Positions 8,619 to 15,313 of a stretch of DNA of 21,931 nucleotides are shown here, in pieces. Where the stretch lies: contig JANYCH010000101.1 of NCBI GenBank assembly GCA_025360395.1, positions 1-21,931 on the forward strand, given 5' to 3'. Positions within the stretch are counted from its first letter, which is position 1; the number at the start of each line of letters is the position of its first letter. Position numbers and translations under genes: made by a program. The notes under the pieces are model-generated. The model searched no databases and had not been told where the DNA came from. It was given only the letters and a program-made list of their open reading frames with translations. The stretch is from Cytophagales bacterium (GTDB lineage Bacteria; Bacteroidota; Bacteroidia; Cytophagales; UBA9547).

Positions 8619-9761
8619 ATGACAAACCAGTTCAATAATTCAATAAATGTTGGGATTTTAGGGGGAGGGCAGTTAGGCAGGATGTTGATCCAGGCTGCTA
8701 TTGACCTTGATTTACACATCTATATCCTCGATCCTGACCCGGATGCGCCTTGCAGGCACCTTTGCCAAAACTTTGTATTGGGCTCATTCAATGATTATGA
8801 TACAGTAATATCGTTCGGGAAAGACCTGGACCTTATCACCATTGAAATTGAAAGTGTAAATATTGAGGCACTGAAGGAATTGCAAAAAAGAGGAAAACAA
8901 ATTTTTCCCCAACCGGAAGTTATCGAACTGATCCAGGACAAAAGGGTTCAAAAGCAATTTTACAAAAAAAACAATATCCCTACTGCCGACTTTGTACTCA
9001 CTGATAACCAGAGCCATACCAAAACATTTAAAGATTTTCTTCCGGCTTTTCATAAACTTGGGAAAGGTGGTTATGACGGAAAAGGAGTACAAGCAATCCT
9101 GACTGTTGCTGACTTCAATAAAGCCTTTCATGCACCTGGTTTATTAGAAAAGAGGGTAGATTTTGAAAAGGAAATCTCCGTAATTGTAGCCCGGAACGAA
9201 TATGGCGAGGTTAAAACTTTCCCTGTTGTAGAAATGGTATTTGATCCGGTATATAACCTGGTAGATTACCTCATTTCTCCTGCACAGATAAGTCAAACGC
9301 ATAAACAGATTGCAAATGACATTGCGGTGAAAATTATAAGTTCGCTGGAAATGGTAGGGATTTTGGCTGTAGAAATGTTTTTGACAAAAGAAGGTGAGAT
9401 ACTGGTAAACGAAATTGCCCCGAGGCCTCACAATAGTGGCCATCAAAGCATCAAAGCCAATATTACTTCTCAATACGAACAACATTGGAGAGCGATCCTA
9501 GGTTTACCTTTGGGAGATACAAACCCCCATAAACTATCGGCTATGGTCAACATCTTAGGAAATAAAGGATTTGAAGGAGAGGCGATTTATGTAGGTTTGC
9601 AGGAGATACTGAAAAAAGAGGGCGTCAATATCCATTTGTATGGAAAAAAGATGACCAAACCTTCCCGCAAAATGGGTCACATTATCATTCTTGATGAAAA
9701 CCTGGTTTCACTCCAGCAAAAAGTGAAATTTGTAAAAGAAACCGTTAAAGTTATAGCATGA
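8619..9761 (+). CDS. purK: N5-carboxyaminoimidazole ribonucleotide synthase
   Basis: PurK uses ATP and bicarbonate to turn AIR into N5-CAIR in de novo purine synthesis. It is an ATP-grasp protein with the N-terminal loop VGILGGGQLGRML (residues 11-23), the glycine-rich KLGKGGYDGKGV segment that covers ATP, and the metal site region VEMFLTKEGEILVNEIAPRPHNSGH. I place the start at the ATG at 8619 (380 residues). The frame is open 16 codons further to an ATG at 8571, but that extension contains the promoter and lies before the usual N-terminus. purE follows with a 4-base overlap, so the unstable product is made beside the enzyme that consumes it. Confidence 0.97.
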   Translation: MTNQFNNSINVGILGGGQLGRMLIQAAIDLDLHIYILDPDPDAPCRHLCQNFVLGSFNDYDTVISFGKDLDLITIEIESVNIEALKELQKRGKQIFPQPEVIELIQDKRVQKQFYKKNNIPTADFVLTDNQSHTKTFKDFLPAFHKLGKGGYDGKGVQAILTVADFNKAFHAPGLLEKRVDFEKEISVIVARNEYGEVKTFPVVEMVFDPVYNLVDYLISPAQISQTHKQIANDIAVKIISSLEMVGILAVEMFLTKEGEILVNEIAPRPHNSGHQSIKANITSQYEQHWRAILGLPLGDTNPHKLSAMVNILGNKGFEGEAIYVGLQEILKKEGVNIHLYGKKMTKPSRKMGHIIILDENLVSLQQKVKFVKETVKVIA

Positions 9762-10270
9762 GCAAGCCACTGGTGGGAATAATAATGGGAAGTCAGTCTG
9801 ACCTTAAAGTGATGGCAGAAGCAGCAAAAATTTTAGAACAACTCAACGTTCCTTTTGAACTGACAGTGGTTTCAGCCCACCGGACTCCGGAAAGAATGTT
9901 TAAATATGCTTCCTCAGCTGCCGAAAGAGGTTTAAAAGTTATTATTGCAGGTGCGGGCGGAGCTGCCCATTTGCCAGGAATGGTGGCCTCAATAACTCAT
10001 TTACCTGTAATAGGAGTTCCGGTCAAATCCAGTAACTCTATAGATGGCTGGGACTCAGTACTTTCCATCCTCCAAATGCCAGGGGGGATTCCAGTTGCAA
10101 CTGTAGCACTTAATGGAGCACTTAATGCCGGTATCCTGGCAGCTCAAATTGTGGCAACTTCAGACAAGGTTGTAGAAACAAAAGTTAAACAATACAAAGA
10201 AAGCCTGAAACTGAAAATTGAAAATTCAGCAAAGGAACTGGAAGAGAAAGGATATCAGAGTTTTATTTAA
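9758..10270 (+). CDS. purE: N5-carboxyaminoimidazole ribonucleotide mutase (PurE, class I)
   Basis: PurE moves the carboxylate of N5-CAIR to carbon 4, giving CAIR for purine synthesis. The 170 residues are usual for class I PurE. The active-site segments are all present: MGSQSDL at 10-16, SAHRTPERM with H41, and IIAGAGGAAHLPGM with H71, followed by GVPVKS. The last 25 residues or so form a lysine- and glutamate-rich helix. The ATG overlaps the purK stop by 4 bases (ATGA), indicating translational coupling. The presence of PurK supports class I mutase activity rather than direct AIR carboxylation. Confidence 0.98.
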   Translation: MSKPLVGIIMGSQSDLKVMAEAAKILEQLNVPFELTVVSAHRTPERMFKYASSAAERGLKVIIAGAGGAAHLPGMVASITHLPVIGVPVKSSNSIDGWDSVLSILQMPGGIPVATVALNGALNAGILAAQIVATSDKVVETKVKQYKESLKLKIENSAKELEEKGYQSFI

Positions 10271-10441
10271 TATTTGTAAGCTGACCTTAGCTAATTTCAC
10301 CATTGTAATAAATCCTTGTTTCCTCTCTTTGTCATCCTGGATTTGGTAAAAAACTATATTGACCTGCCTTTACAATATCCCCTGCTTACATCTAAGTGTG
10401 TGGTTTCCTATGAATCAGGCTTTGTTGGAGATTATTTACCC

Positions 10442-10468
10442 GGAAGCATTTATTAACTGAAATGCTCC
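10442..10468. terminator. Possible hairpin between convergent purE and hom
   Basis: GGAAGCATTT and AAATGCTCC can pair as a stem of about nine base pairs with one bulged base, in the 212-base spacer between two converging genes, close to the hom stop. There is no following T tract in either direction, so terminator function is uncertain. The rest of the spacer shows nothing recognisable. Confidence 0.35.
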
Positions 10469-10482
10469 ATAAAGCTCCAATA

Positions 10483-11685
10483 CTAACCCAAAACCTTCCA
10501 TTTCCCCGTCCAAACCATCAGAATGTCGGCACTGTTTAGCCTGGTTTTATTTTTCAAGAGGTTATCAAGTTTTACAGTCCCGACAACATAGTTAAAATCC
10601 TGCCCGTAATAGCGTTCGGAAATTTTATCAAACTGAAAAAGCTGTACATTCTTTTCGTCGAAGTATCTCAAGTAAACTTCCAATTCAATATTTGTGGAAT
10701 AGTTGGTTTTTTTAGCGTTCAGGTATTTTTTGTATGCGTATTTATACTCATACATGTTGGCCGAAATATCAGAAAGGATAGCAGAACCAATGGGGTGGCC
10801 ACCCGCACCTTTACCCATATAGAATTGCTGGTCAGAAAAGGAAGCTTCGACAATTACTGCATTTAATTCATTTTCGATAAAATACAGTTTATGGCCTTTT
10901 GGGATAAACTGAGGCATTGAAAACATGGTAACAGATCCATCACCTGTTTTCATCACTGCAGAAATAGTCTTTATCCGGAAACCTTTCTCCTTGGCATAAT
11001 TGATATCATGCTCAGTTAAATTCTGGATTCCATGGTTCAAAACCTTGTCTGGCTTTATAAAAACTCCATAAGCATGGGCCGCAATAATGCAGAGTTTATA
11101 CAAAGCATCCATACCGGAAAGGTCCAGTGAAGTATCGCTTTCGGCAAAACCGAGATCCTGGGCATGTTTAAGGGCAATATCAAAATCGAGGTTGTCCTTG
11201 AATATCCTGGAAAGAACATAGTTTGAAGAACTGTTAAATATCCCGCTTACTGAATACAAAAGTTCATTATCGTAGTATTCTTCCAGTGTCCTGATAATGG
11301 GAATGCTTCCGCAGCTGGAGCCTTCATAAAGAAGAGATACATTGAATTGCTTCTGAATTTCAATGAGTTCAGCCAAATGTTCGGCCAGCATTTTCTTGTT
11401 TGCCGTTACCACATTTTTGCCGTTTTTTAAAGAGGCAGTTACAATTTCATAAGCAGCAGCGGCATCGTTGATCACTTCTACTATCAGGTCAATTGTTGGA
11501 TCGTTGATCAGTTCATTTCTGTCGAAAGTGAAGTTTTCCATGGGAAGATCGCGTTCTTTTGTTCGGTCTTTGACACAGATTTTAACTACTTCAACATTGA
11601 AACCTGAATTTTGGGCCAGGATTTCATAAATTCCATGACCAACTATTCCATAGCCAAAAAGGCCTATTCTAAGTGTTTTGCTCAT
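10483..11685 (-). CDS. hom: Homoserine dehydrogenase
   Basis: This enzyme reduces aspartate semialdehyde to homoserine with NAD(P)H, at the branch to threonine and methionine. The 400-residue protein has the Rossmann loop GLFGYGIVGHG (8-18), VVTANKK (K97), EGSSCGSIP, and the catalytic pair D193 and K197 in LSGMDALYKL. The segment usually read as NGT-NYIL is here FNSSSNYVL. The C-terminal ~85 residues could fold like an ACT domain but lack motifs I recognise, so allosteric control is uncertain. It is monofunctional, without an aspartokinase domain. The start is ATG at 11685, three bases after the metX stop, which implies cotranscription and favours a role in feeding methionine synthesis. Confidence 0.93.
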   Translation of the reverse strand: MSKTLRIGLFGYGIVGHGIYEILAQNSGFNVEVVKICVKDRTKERDLPMENFTFDRNELINDPTIDLIVEVINDAAAAYEIVTASLKNGKNVVTANKKMLAEHLAELIEIQKQFNVSLLYEGSSCGSIPIIRTLEEYYDNELLYSVSGIFNSSSNYVLSRIFKDNLDFDIALKHAQDLGFAESDTSLDLSGMDALYKLCIIAAHAYGVFIKPDKVLNHGIQNLTEHDINYAKEKGFRIKTISAVMKTGDGSVTMFSMPQFIPKGHKLYFIENELNAVIVEASFSDQQFYMGKGAGGHPIGSAILSDISANMYEYKYAYKKYLNAKKTNYSTNIELEVYLRYFDEKNVQLFQFDKISERYYGQDFNYVVGTVKLDNLLKNKTRLNSADILMVWTGKWKVLG

Positions 11686-11688
11686 GAT

Positions 11689-12750
11689 TTATATTTTAGG
11701 TTCCGTTTCCGGATTTTTGGTCGCTGTTATTTCTTCTTTGGAATAAAATTCCCTAAAGATTTTTGAAATTGTTTTCGCTTCTGTCAAAAAGCCATCGTGG
11801 CCATAAAAAGAATCTATTTCTACGTATTTTGCACCGGGAATATGTTCAGCCAAAAACTTTTGTTCTGAAACCGGGAATAAAATATCACTGCTGATCCCAA
11901 CCACCAAGGTCCTTGCACGGATGGTATTTAAGGCTTTTTCAGCACTTCCTCTTCCGCGCCCAACCTGGTGCGAATCAAGTGCTTTGGTTAAGTAATAATA
12001 AGCATGACAATTAAACCTGGAAACCAGTTTATTTCCCTGATGTTGCTGGTAGGAGCTTGCCCTGTAATGGTCTATTTTTTCAATATCTGTTTCTGACTGG
12101 GTTTTCTGGTATGCTTCAAAATTTCTATAAGAAAGAAAAGCTATTGCCCTTGCTGCCTTCAAGCCTTCCCTGCCTGCATTTTCATCTTCTTCATTCCACG
12201 TAGGGTCAGCAGCGATTGCCATGCGTTGTGTTTCATTCAAAGCAATGCCCCAGGGAGAATGAAAAGCATTAGTTGCCAGCAATATGAAATTATCGAATAT
12301 ATTATTTTCCATAATTGCCCATTCTACAGCCTGTTGGCCTCCAAGAGAGCCACCTACTAGGGAATGGATATGTTTTATTCCAAGATGTTCCCTCAATAAA
12401 ATATGTGCACGGGCCATATCCCTGATTGTCACCAGAGGGAAGTTCAAAAAGTAAGGCTTCTTGGTTTTAGGGTTGATGTCTGTTGGACCGGTACTGCCAT
12501 AGCATGACCCAATAATGGCAGCACAAATTATAAATTGCCTGGTTGGATCGAAAACCATTTTGTCGCCTACCATCCCTTCCCACCACGATTCTACATCTGA
12601 ATTGGCCGTTAATGCATGACAAATCCAAACAACGTTGTTTTTAGCGAGGTCCAGTTTCCCTAAAGTAGAGTAATGAATCTGGAGCTGAGGTAAAGTCTCG
12701 CCGGATTCTAACTGAAAAGGTTGGTTATATTTGAATATGTGATGATCCAA
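11689..12750 (-). CDS. metX: Homoserine O-acetyltransferase
   Basis: MetX transfers acetyl from acetyl-CoA to homoserine, the first committed step of methionine synthesis in this route. The 353 residues form an alpha/beta hydrolase fold. The catalytic triad is S135 in VGGSLGGQ, D289 in GISSDILFP and H318 in YGHDGFL. HALTANSDVESWW provides the oxyanion-hole region. Succinyl-CoA as donor cannot be excluded from sequence alone. The start is TTG at 12750: only two codons separate it from an upstream stop, and no in-frame ATG appears before residue 60, which would delete conserved sequence. It leads the metX-hom pair. No SAM riboswitch was recognised in its upstream region. Confidence 0.94.
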   Translation of the reverse strand: MDHHIFKYNQPFQLESGETLPQLQIHYSTLGKLDLAKNNVVWICHALTANSDVESWWEGMVGDKMVFDPTRQFIICAAIIGSCYGSTGPTDINPKTKKPYFLNFPLVTIRDMARAHILLREHLGIKHIHSLVGGSLGGQQAVEWAIMENNIFDNFILLATNAFHSPWGIALNETQRMAIAADPTWNEEDENAGREGLKAARAIAFLSYRNFEAYQKTQSETDIEKIDHYRASSYQQHQGNKLVSRFNCHAYYYLTKALDSHQVGRGRGSAEKALNTIRARTLVVGISSDILFPVSEQKFLAEHIPGAKYVEIDSFYGHDGFLTEAKTISKIFREFYSKEEITATKNPETEPKI

Positions 12751-12809
12751 ACCGGATTAAATTTTTGTAAAAATAGGAAACAATGGGCTAATTAATGAAT
12801 TATGGGATT

Positions 12810-12852
12810 GGTATTTGGCCTAAGGGTAATAGGTAATAGCAAATAGCTTTTA
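12810..12852 (+). repeat. Degenerate heptanucleotide tandem repeat
   Basis: Six 7-base units begin with G at a fixed spacing, apart from one extra base at 12824. The clearest are two identical GGTAATA copies at 12825-12838, followed by GCAAATA and GCTTTTA; GGTATTT and GGCCTAA precede them. A period of 7 cannot be coding repeats. Similar arrays occur at 14154-14247 and 14686-14772. Confidence 0.55.
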
Positions 12853-13052
12853 CAGTATGGTCAAATACAAAAGATGATTTTATCCCGGCCTTGGAAGAAA
12901 TGACGTTAAAAATTTCTTAAGGAGCAATGGCAAAAGAAAGACTGCTTGCCCGATAGCTTGTAGATGTGGGTTATCCAAACAATTGCTTGTTCGCAGGATT
13001 TCGTGAGTGTGAAAAGAAATTTAGGCATTTCTTCCACCGCCTTGACTTTTTG

Positions 13053-13079
13053 CTTCTTTTTGGTCTAAGCAAAAAGAAG
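13053..13079. repeat. Perfect 10-base inverted repeat in spacer
   Basis: CTTCTTTTTG (13053-13062) and CAAAAAGAAG (13070-13079) are perfect complements separated by 7 bases. The sequence just before it is T-rich and contains CCGCCTTGAC. I believe similar elements are scattered between genes in this phylum, but that is memory, not something shown here. It is 140 bases from the next gene and could be a stem-loop or a dispersed repeat remnant. Confidence 0.6.
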
Positions 13080-13193
13080 TCTGAAGTCTGATATGATCAG
13101 ATAATCCTTATCACTACCTGAAATAATTACTATTTAGTTCAATAAATGATCCGAGTTGATAAAATCGTAAATCCAAAATCCTACATTTTATTG

Positions 13194-13201
13194 TAATTTT
13201 G
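13194..13201 (+). promoter_or_regulatory. Putative -7 promoter element of the OmpA-type lipoprotein gene
   Basis: TAATTTTG is an exact TAnnTTTG match 17 bases before the ATG at 13219. No TTTG -33 box is seen at the usual distance. Confidence 0.5.
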
Positions 13202-13218
13202 AACCAATAATCTCTGTT

Positions 13219-14154
13219 ATGAAAAAGATCGCCTGCTTTATTTTTATTACCATTTGTTATTTTTCCTGTGTTTCAAAAAAGAAATATGATGAGCTTTTAA
13301 AACATAAACTTGCCCTTGGAGTAGACAAAGCCGCCTGCGAAAGCAGTTATGATAGTTTATTGAAAGCTAAAAACCAATTGAAAAGCGATACTGTAAGGTT
13401 ATATGCGAAATTGAAAAATACAGAACATCTTTTAGATGAGGAAGAAGACAGGGCAGCTGAATTAAGATCCGATATCCGTCACCTGATCGATAAATCCACA
13501 AAAGAAACAGGGCAACTGACAGGCTCACTGGCCGATAAACAAAAGCAATTGTCTGAAATTGAAAGAAACCTTCAGGATGCAAAAAAGCAAAACGATCAGC
13601 TGGCGGCCAGCCTTGCCGAAAGAGAGAAAAAGATCCAGGAACTTCAGAAGGTTTTAGATGACAAAGACAAAAAAGTGAACGACCTGAAAAACAAAATTTC
13701 AAATGCTTTATTAAGCTTCAAAGACGCGGACCTTACTGTTTCAGTAAAAAACGGAAAAGTATATGTTTCGCTTGCAGAGCAGCTTCTGTTTAAATCTGCC
13801 AGTACTACAGTTGATAAAAAAGGAGCAGAAGCATTGAAAAAACTGGCGCATGTATTAAAAGAGCAGAATGATGTCAATGTAATGGTGGAAGGCCATACTG
13901 ACGATGTGCCCTTGCAAAAAGGATACATGGGAATGAATGATAATTGGGATTTGAGTGTATTAAGGGCGACTAGTATTGTAAGGTTATTGACAGCAGAAGG
14001 TGTTCAGCCTCAAAAACTTACCCCAAGCGGAAAAGGAGAATATTCACCTTTGGCAGAAGGCAAAACCGAGGCCTCGAGGACCAAAAACAGGAGAACAGAA
14101 ATTATCATCACCCCAAAGCTGGATGAAATTTTCAAAATTCTGGAGAATAATTAG
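13219..14154 (+). CDS. OmpA family lipoprotein with coiled coil and peptidoglycan-binding domain
   Basis: This is a likely outer-membrane lipoprotein that anchors the membrane to peptidoglycan. Residues 1-17 are a lipoprotein signal ending at C17 (ICYFSC). Residues about 60-165 are charged, heptad-like sequence predicted as a long coiled coil. The C-terminal OmpA domain, about 172-302, has LLFKSAS, VMVEGHTDD, NWDLSVLRA and RTKNRRTEI, including the aspartate and arginine that bind diaminopimelate in this family. Length is 311 residues. It has no beta-barrel, so it is Pal- or MotB-like in layout rather than true OmpA. It sits alone between a long spacer and a heptad-repeat spacer, which suggests its own transcript. 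Confidence 0.92.
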   Translation: MKKIACFIFITICYFSCVSKKKYDELLKHKLALGVDKAACESSYDSLLKAKNQLKSDTVRLYAKLKNTEHLLDEEEDRAAELRSDIRHLIDKSTKETGQLTGSLADKQKQLSEIERNLQDAKKQNDQLAASLAEREKKIQELQKVLDDKDKKVNDLKNKISNALLSFKDADLTVSVKNGKVYVSLAEQLLFKSASTTVDKKGAEALKKLAHVLKEQNDVNVMVEGHTDDVPLQKGYMGMNDNWDLSVLRATSIVRLLTAEGVQPQKLTPSGKGEYSPLAEGKTEASRTKNRRTEIIITPKLDEIFKILENN

Positions 14155-14247
14155 TTGCCGGTTGAGAGTTGTAAGTTGCGAGTGGAGGTCGGCGTTAATG
14201 TGCAACATTCAAAATCTTCTCAAAACTCAAAACCAACAACTCCCAAC
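14154..14247. repeat. Facing heptanucleotide arrays forming an imperfect inverted repeat
   Basis: On the plus strand five 7-base units start GTTG or GTGG (14154-14188; for example GTTGAGA, GTTGTAA). On the minus strand four similar units face them (14220-14247; GTTGGGA, GTTGTTG, then GTTTTGA twice). The second to fifth plus units can pair with the minus units at about 19 of 28 positions around a 31-base centre. A run of nine T follows at 14261, so the structure may also end transcription of the lipoprotein gene. The first unit begins with the last base of that gene's stop codon. Confidence 0.65.
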
Positions 14248-14300
14248 TGAGTAAATTCGGTTTTTTTTTCTTTATTTTGTAAATACCTACCGAAAAAACC

Positions 14301-14678
14301 ATGAGCGAAAGACAACGCTATACAGATGAGGAACTTAAAGAATTTGAAGTCCTTCTCTCCGAAAAAGTTGACAAAGCAAAAAAGGAGCTTGAATATATAA
14401 AAGAAAGTCTTAGCAGAAAAAATAATAATGGCACAGACATCACTGCAGGTGGTGTAAAGGTCCTGGAAGATGGTGCTGATACCGCCGAAAAAGAAAGCCT
14501 TACACAATTAGCAGTTCGTCAGCAGAAATTTATTTCCAACATGGAAGCTGCCATGGTCAGGATAAAAAATGGTACATACGGCATATGTGTAGATACAGGG
14601 AAACTAATTCCCAAAGAAAGGTTACGGGCCGTACCTCATACAATGCACTCCATCGAAGCCAAACTGGCAAAAAGGTAG
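14301..14678 (+). CDS. TraR/DksA family regulator with reduced zinc finger
   Basis: DksA-type proteins enter the RNA polymerase secondary channel and, often with ppGpp, adjust transcription initiation. The 125-residue protein has a long helical hairpin (about residues 8-85). DxxDxA at its tip (D57, D60, A62) matches the residues that act at the polymerase active site in E. coli DksA. In the C-terminal region, where DksA has four zinc cysteines, only C96 remains (GTYGICVDTGKLIPKERL), so zinc is probably not bound. This reduced form is familiar in Bacteroidota. The ATG at 14301 lies 21 bases after a near-consensus -7 box (TTATTTTG at 14272-14279). The gene is flanked on both sides by heptad arrays. 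Confidence 0.9.
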   Translation: MSERQRYTDEELKEFEVLLSEKVDKAKKELEYIKESLSRKNNNGTDITAGGVKVLEDGADTAEKESLTQLAVRQQKFISNMEAAMVRIKNGTYGICVDTGKLIPKERLRAVPHTMHSIEAKLAKR

Positions 14679-14685
14679 TTTATTA

Positions 14686-14772
14686 GTACTGTGTACTGAG
14701 TATTTGGTACTTAGTTAAATTACCGGTATGTGTTCAACTATTAATTCTTACTATTAACTATCTAGTTCTTCA
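14686..14772. repeat. Second pair of facing heptanucleotide arrays, around an 8-base palindrome
   Basis: Plus-strand units run from 14686 to 14720 (GTACTGT, GTACTGA, GTATTTG, then two more). Minus-strand units run from 14772 back to 14732 and include GTTAATA and GTAAGAA, with one unit a base short. Between them lies TACCGGTA (14721-14728), a perfect palindrome. The unit sequence differs from the 14154-14247 pair, but period, orientation and position between genes are the same. The array fills almost the whole spacer between the DksA-like gene and scpB. Confidence 0.6.
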
Positions 14773-14782
14773 TATTGAAGCA

Positions 14783-15313
14783 TTGATCTTCAGTTCTGCC
14801 GAACCTTTAAAAGTGGAAGACATAAAGTCTTGCCTTGCGGAGATGTTCGACGCAGAAATTCCTGCAGAGCATATTCAGGAGGCTTTAAATTTCATCCAGG
14901 AAAAATATCTTTCTGACGACTTTTCATTTGCCCTTTATAATTATGCCGAAGGATATCAGTTTTTAACTAAACCGGCTTATCAGGCAAGCATTAAACTATT
15001 GTTAAAACAAGCTTCCAAAAAGCGGCTTTCTACTTCCTCAATCGAAACCCTTTCTATTATAGCTTATAAACAGCCTGTTACCAAAGGGCAAATCGAGCAG
15101 ATAAGAGGTGTGAACTGCGATTATTCTATCCAAAAACTCCTTGAAAAAGGGTTAATTGAAATGAGGGGCAAATCTGATTCAATCGGAAGGCCGGTTCTGT
15201 ACGGGTCCAGTCAAAAATTTATGGATTATTTTGGCTTAAAGGATTTGAACGAATTGCCTCAGCCTAAAGATCTTTCTGTTGAAGAGAATGAAATCGGGAT
15301 TGCAGTCGACTAA
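14783..15313 (+). CDS. scpB: Segregation and condensation protein B
   Basis: ScpB is the winged-helix kleisin-associated subunit of the SMC-ScpA-ScpB complex that compacts and separates chromosomes. The 176 residues show the first winged-helix domain (about 1-75, with ALYNYAEGYQFLTKP) and the second (about 83-165, with LSTSSIETLSIIAYKQPVTKGQIEQIRG and IGRPVLYG, the best conserved parts of the family). The start is unclear. TTG at 14783 is the first standard start, but the codons before it read I-E-A ahead of L-I-F, the usual ScpB N-terminus, so the protein probably begins a little earlier. ATT at 14774 is the only candidate there. scpA and smc are not nearby. The 3' end overlaps the convergent membrane-protein gene by 4 bases, leaving no room for a terminator. 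Confidence 0.93.
   Translation: MIFSSAEPLKVEDIKSCLAEMFDAEIPAEHIQEALNFIQEKYLSDDFSFALYNYAEGYQFLTKPAYQASIKLLLKQASKKRLSTSSIETLSIIAYKQPVTKGQIEQIRGVNCDYSIQKLLEKGLIEMRGKSDSIGRPVLYGSSQKFMDYFGLKDLNELPQPKDLSVEENEIGIAVD

Larger units (their letters stand above)
12751..13218. other. 468-base gene-free spacer between metX and the OmpA-type lipoprotein gene
   Basis: No convincing gene lies here in either strand. It must hold the metX promoter (TATTTTTA, one mismatch to the -7 consensus, occurs just before the gene on the minus strand) and the lipoprotein promoter. It also contains a heptanucleotide array (12810-12852) and a 10-base inverted repeat (13053-13079). The middle part, 12860-13050, shows nothing I recognise. 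Confidence 0.6.

Noticed and set aside
5669..10353. Similar strings GGATTTGGTTAAAAAA (5669-5684) and GGATTTGGTAAAAAA (10339-10353) in two spacers
   Set aside because: They are only about 15 bases, A/T-rich, with an indel and no similar flanks; chance cannot be excluded from this window.
12751..12900. Possible SAM riboswitch upstream of metX
   Set aside because: No conserved core of the known SAM classes was found in the minus-strand leader.
13367..13928. Minus-strand frames opposite the OmpA-type lipoprotein
   Set aside because: They mirror the coiled-coil and OmpA coding sequence and resemble no protein; the plus-strand gene explains the region.
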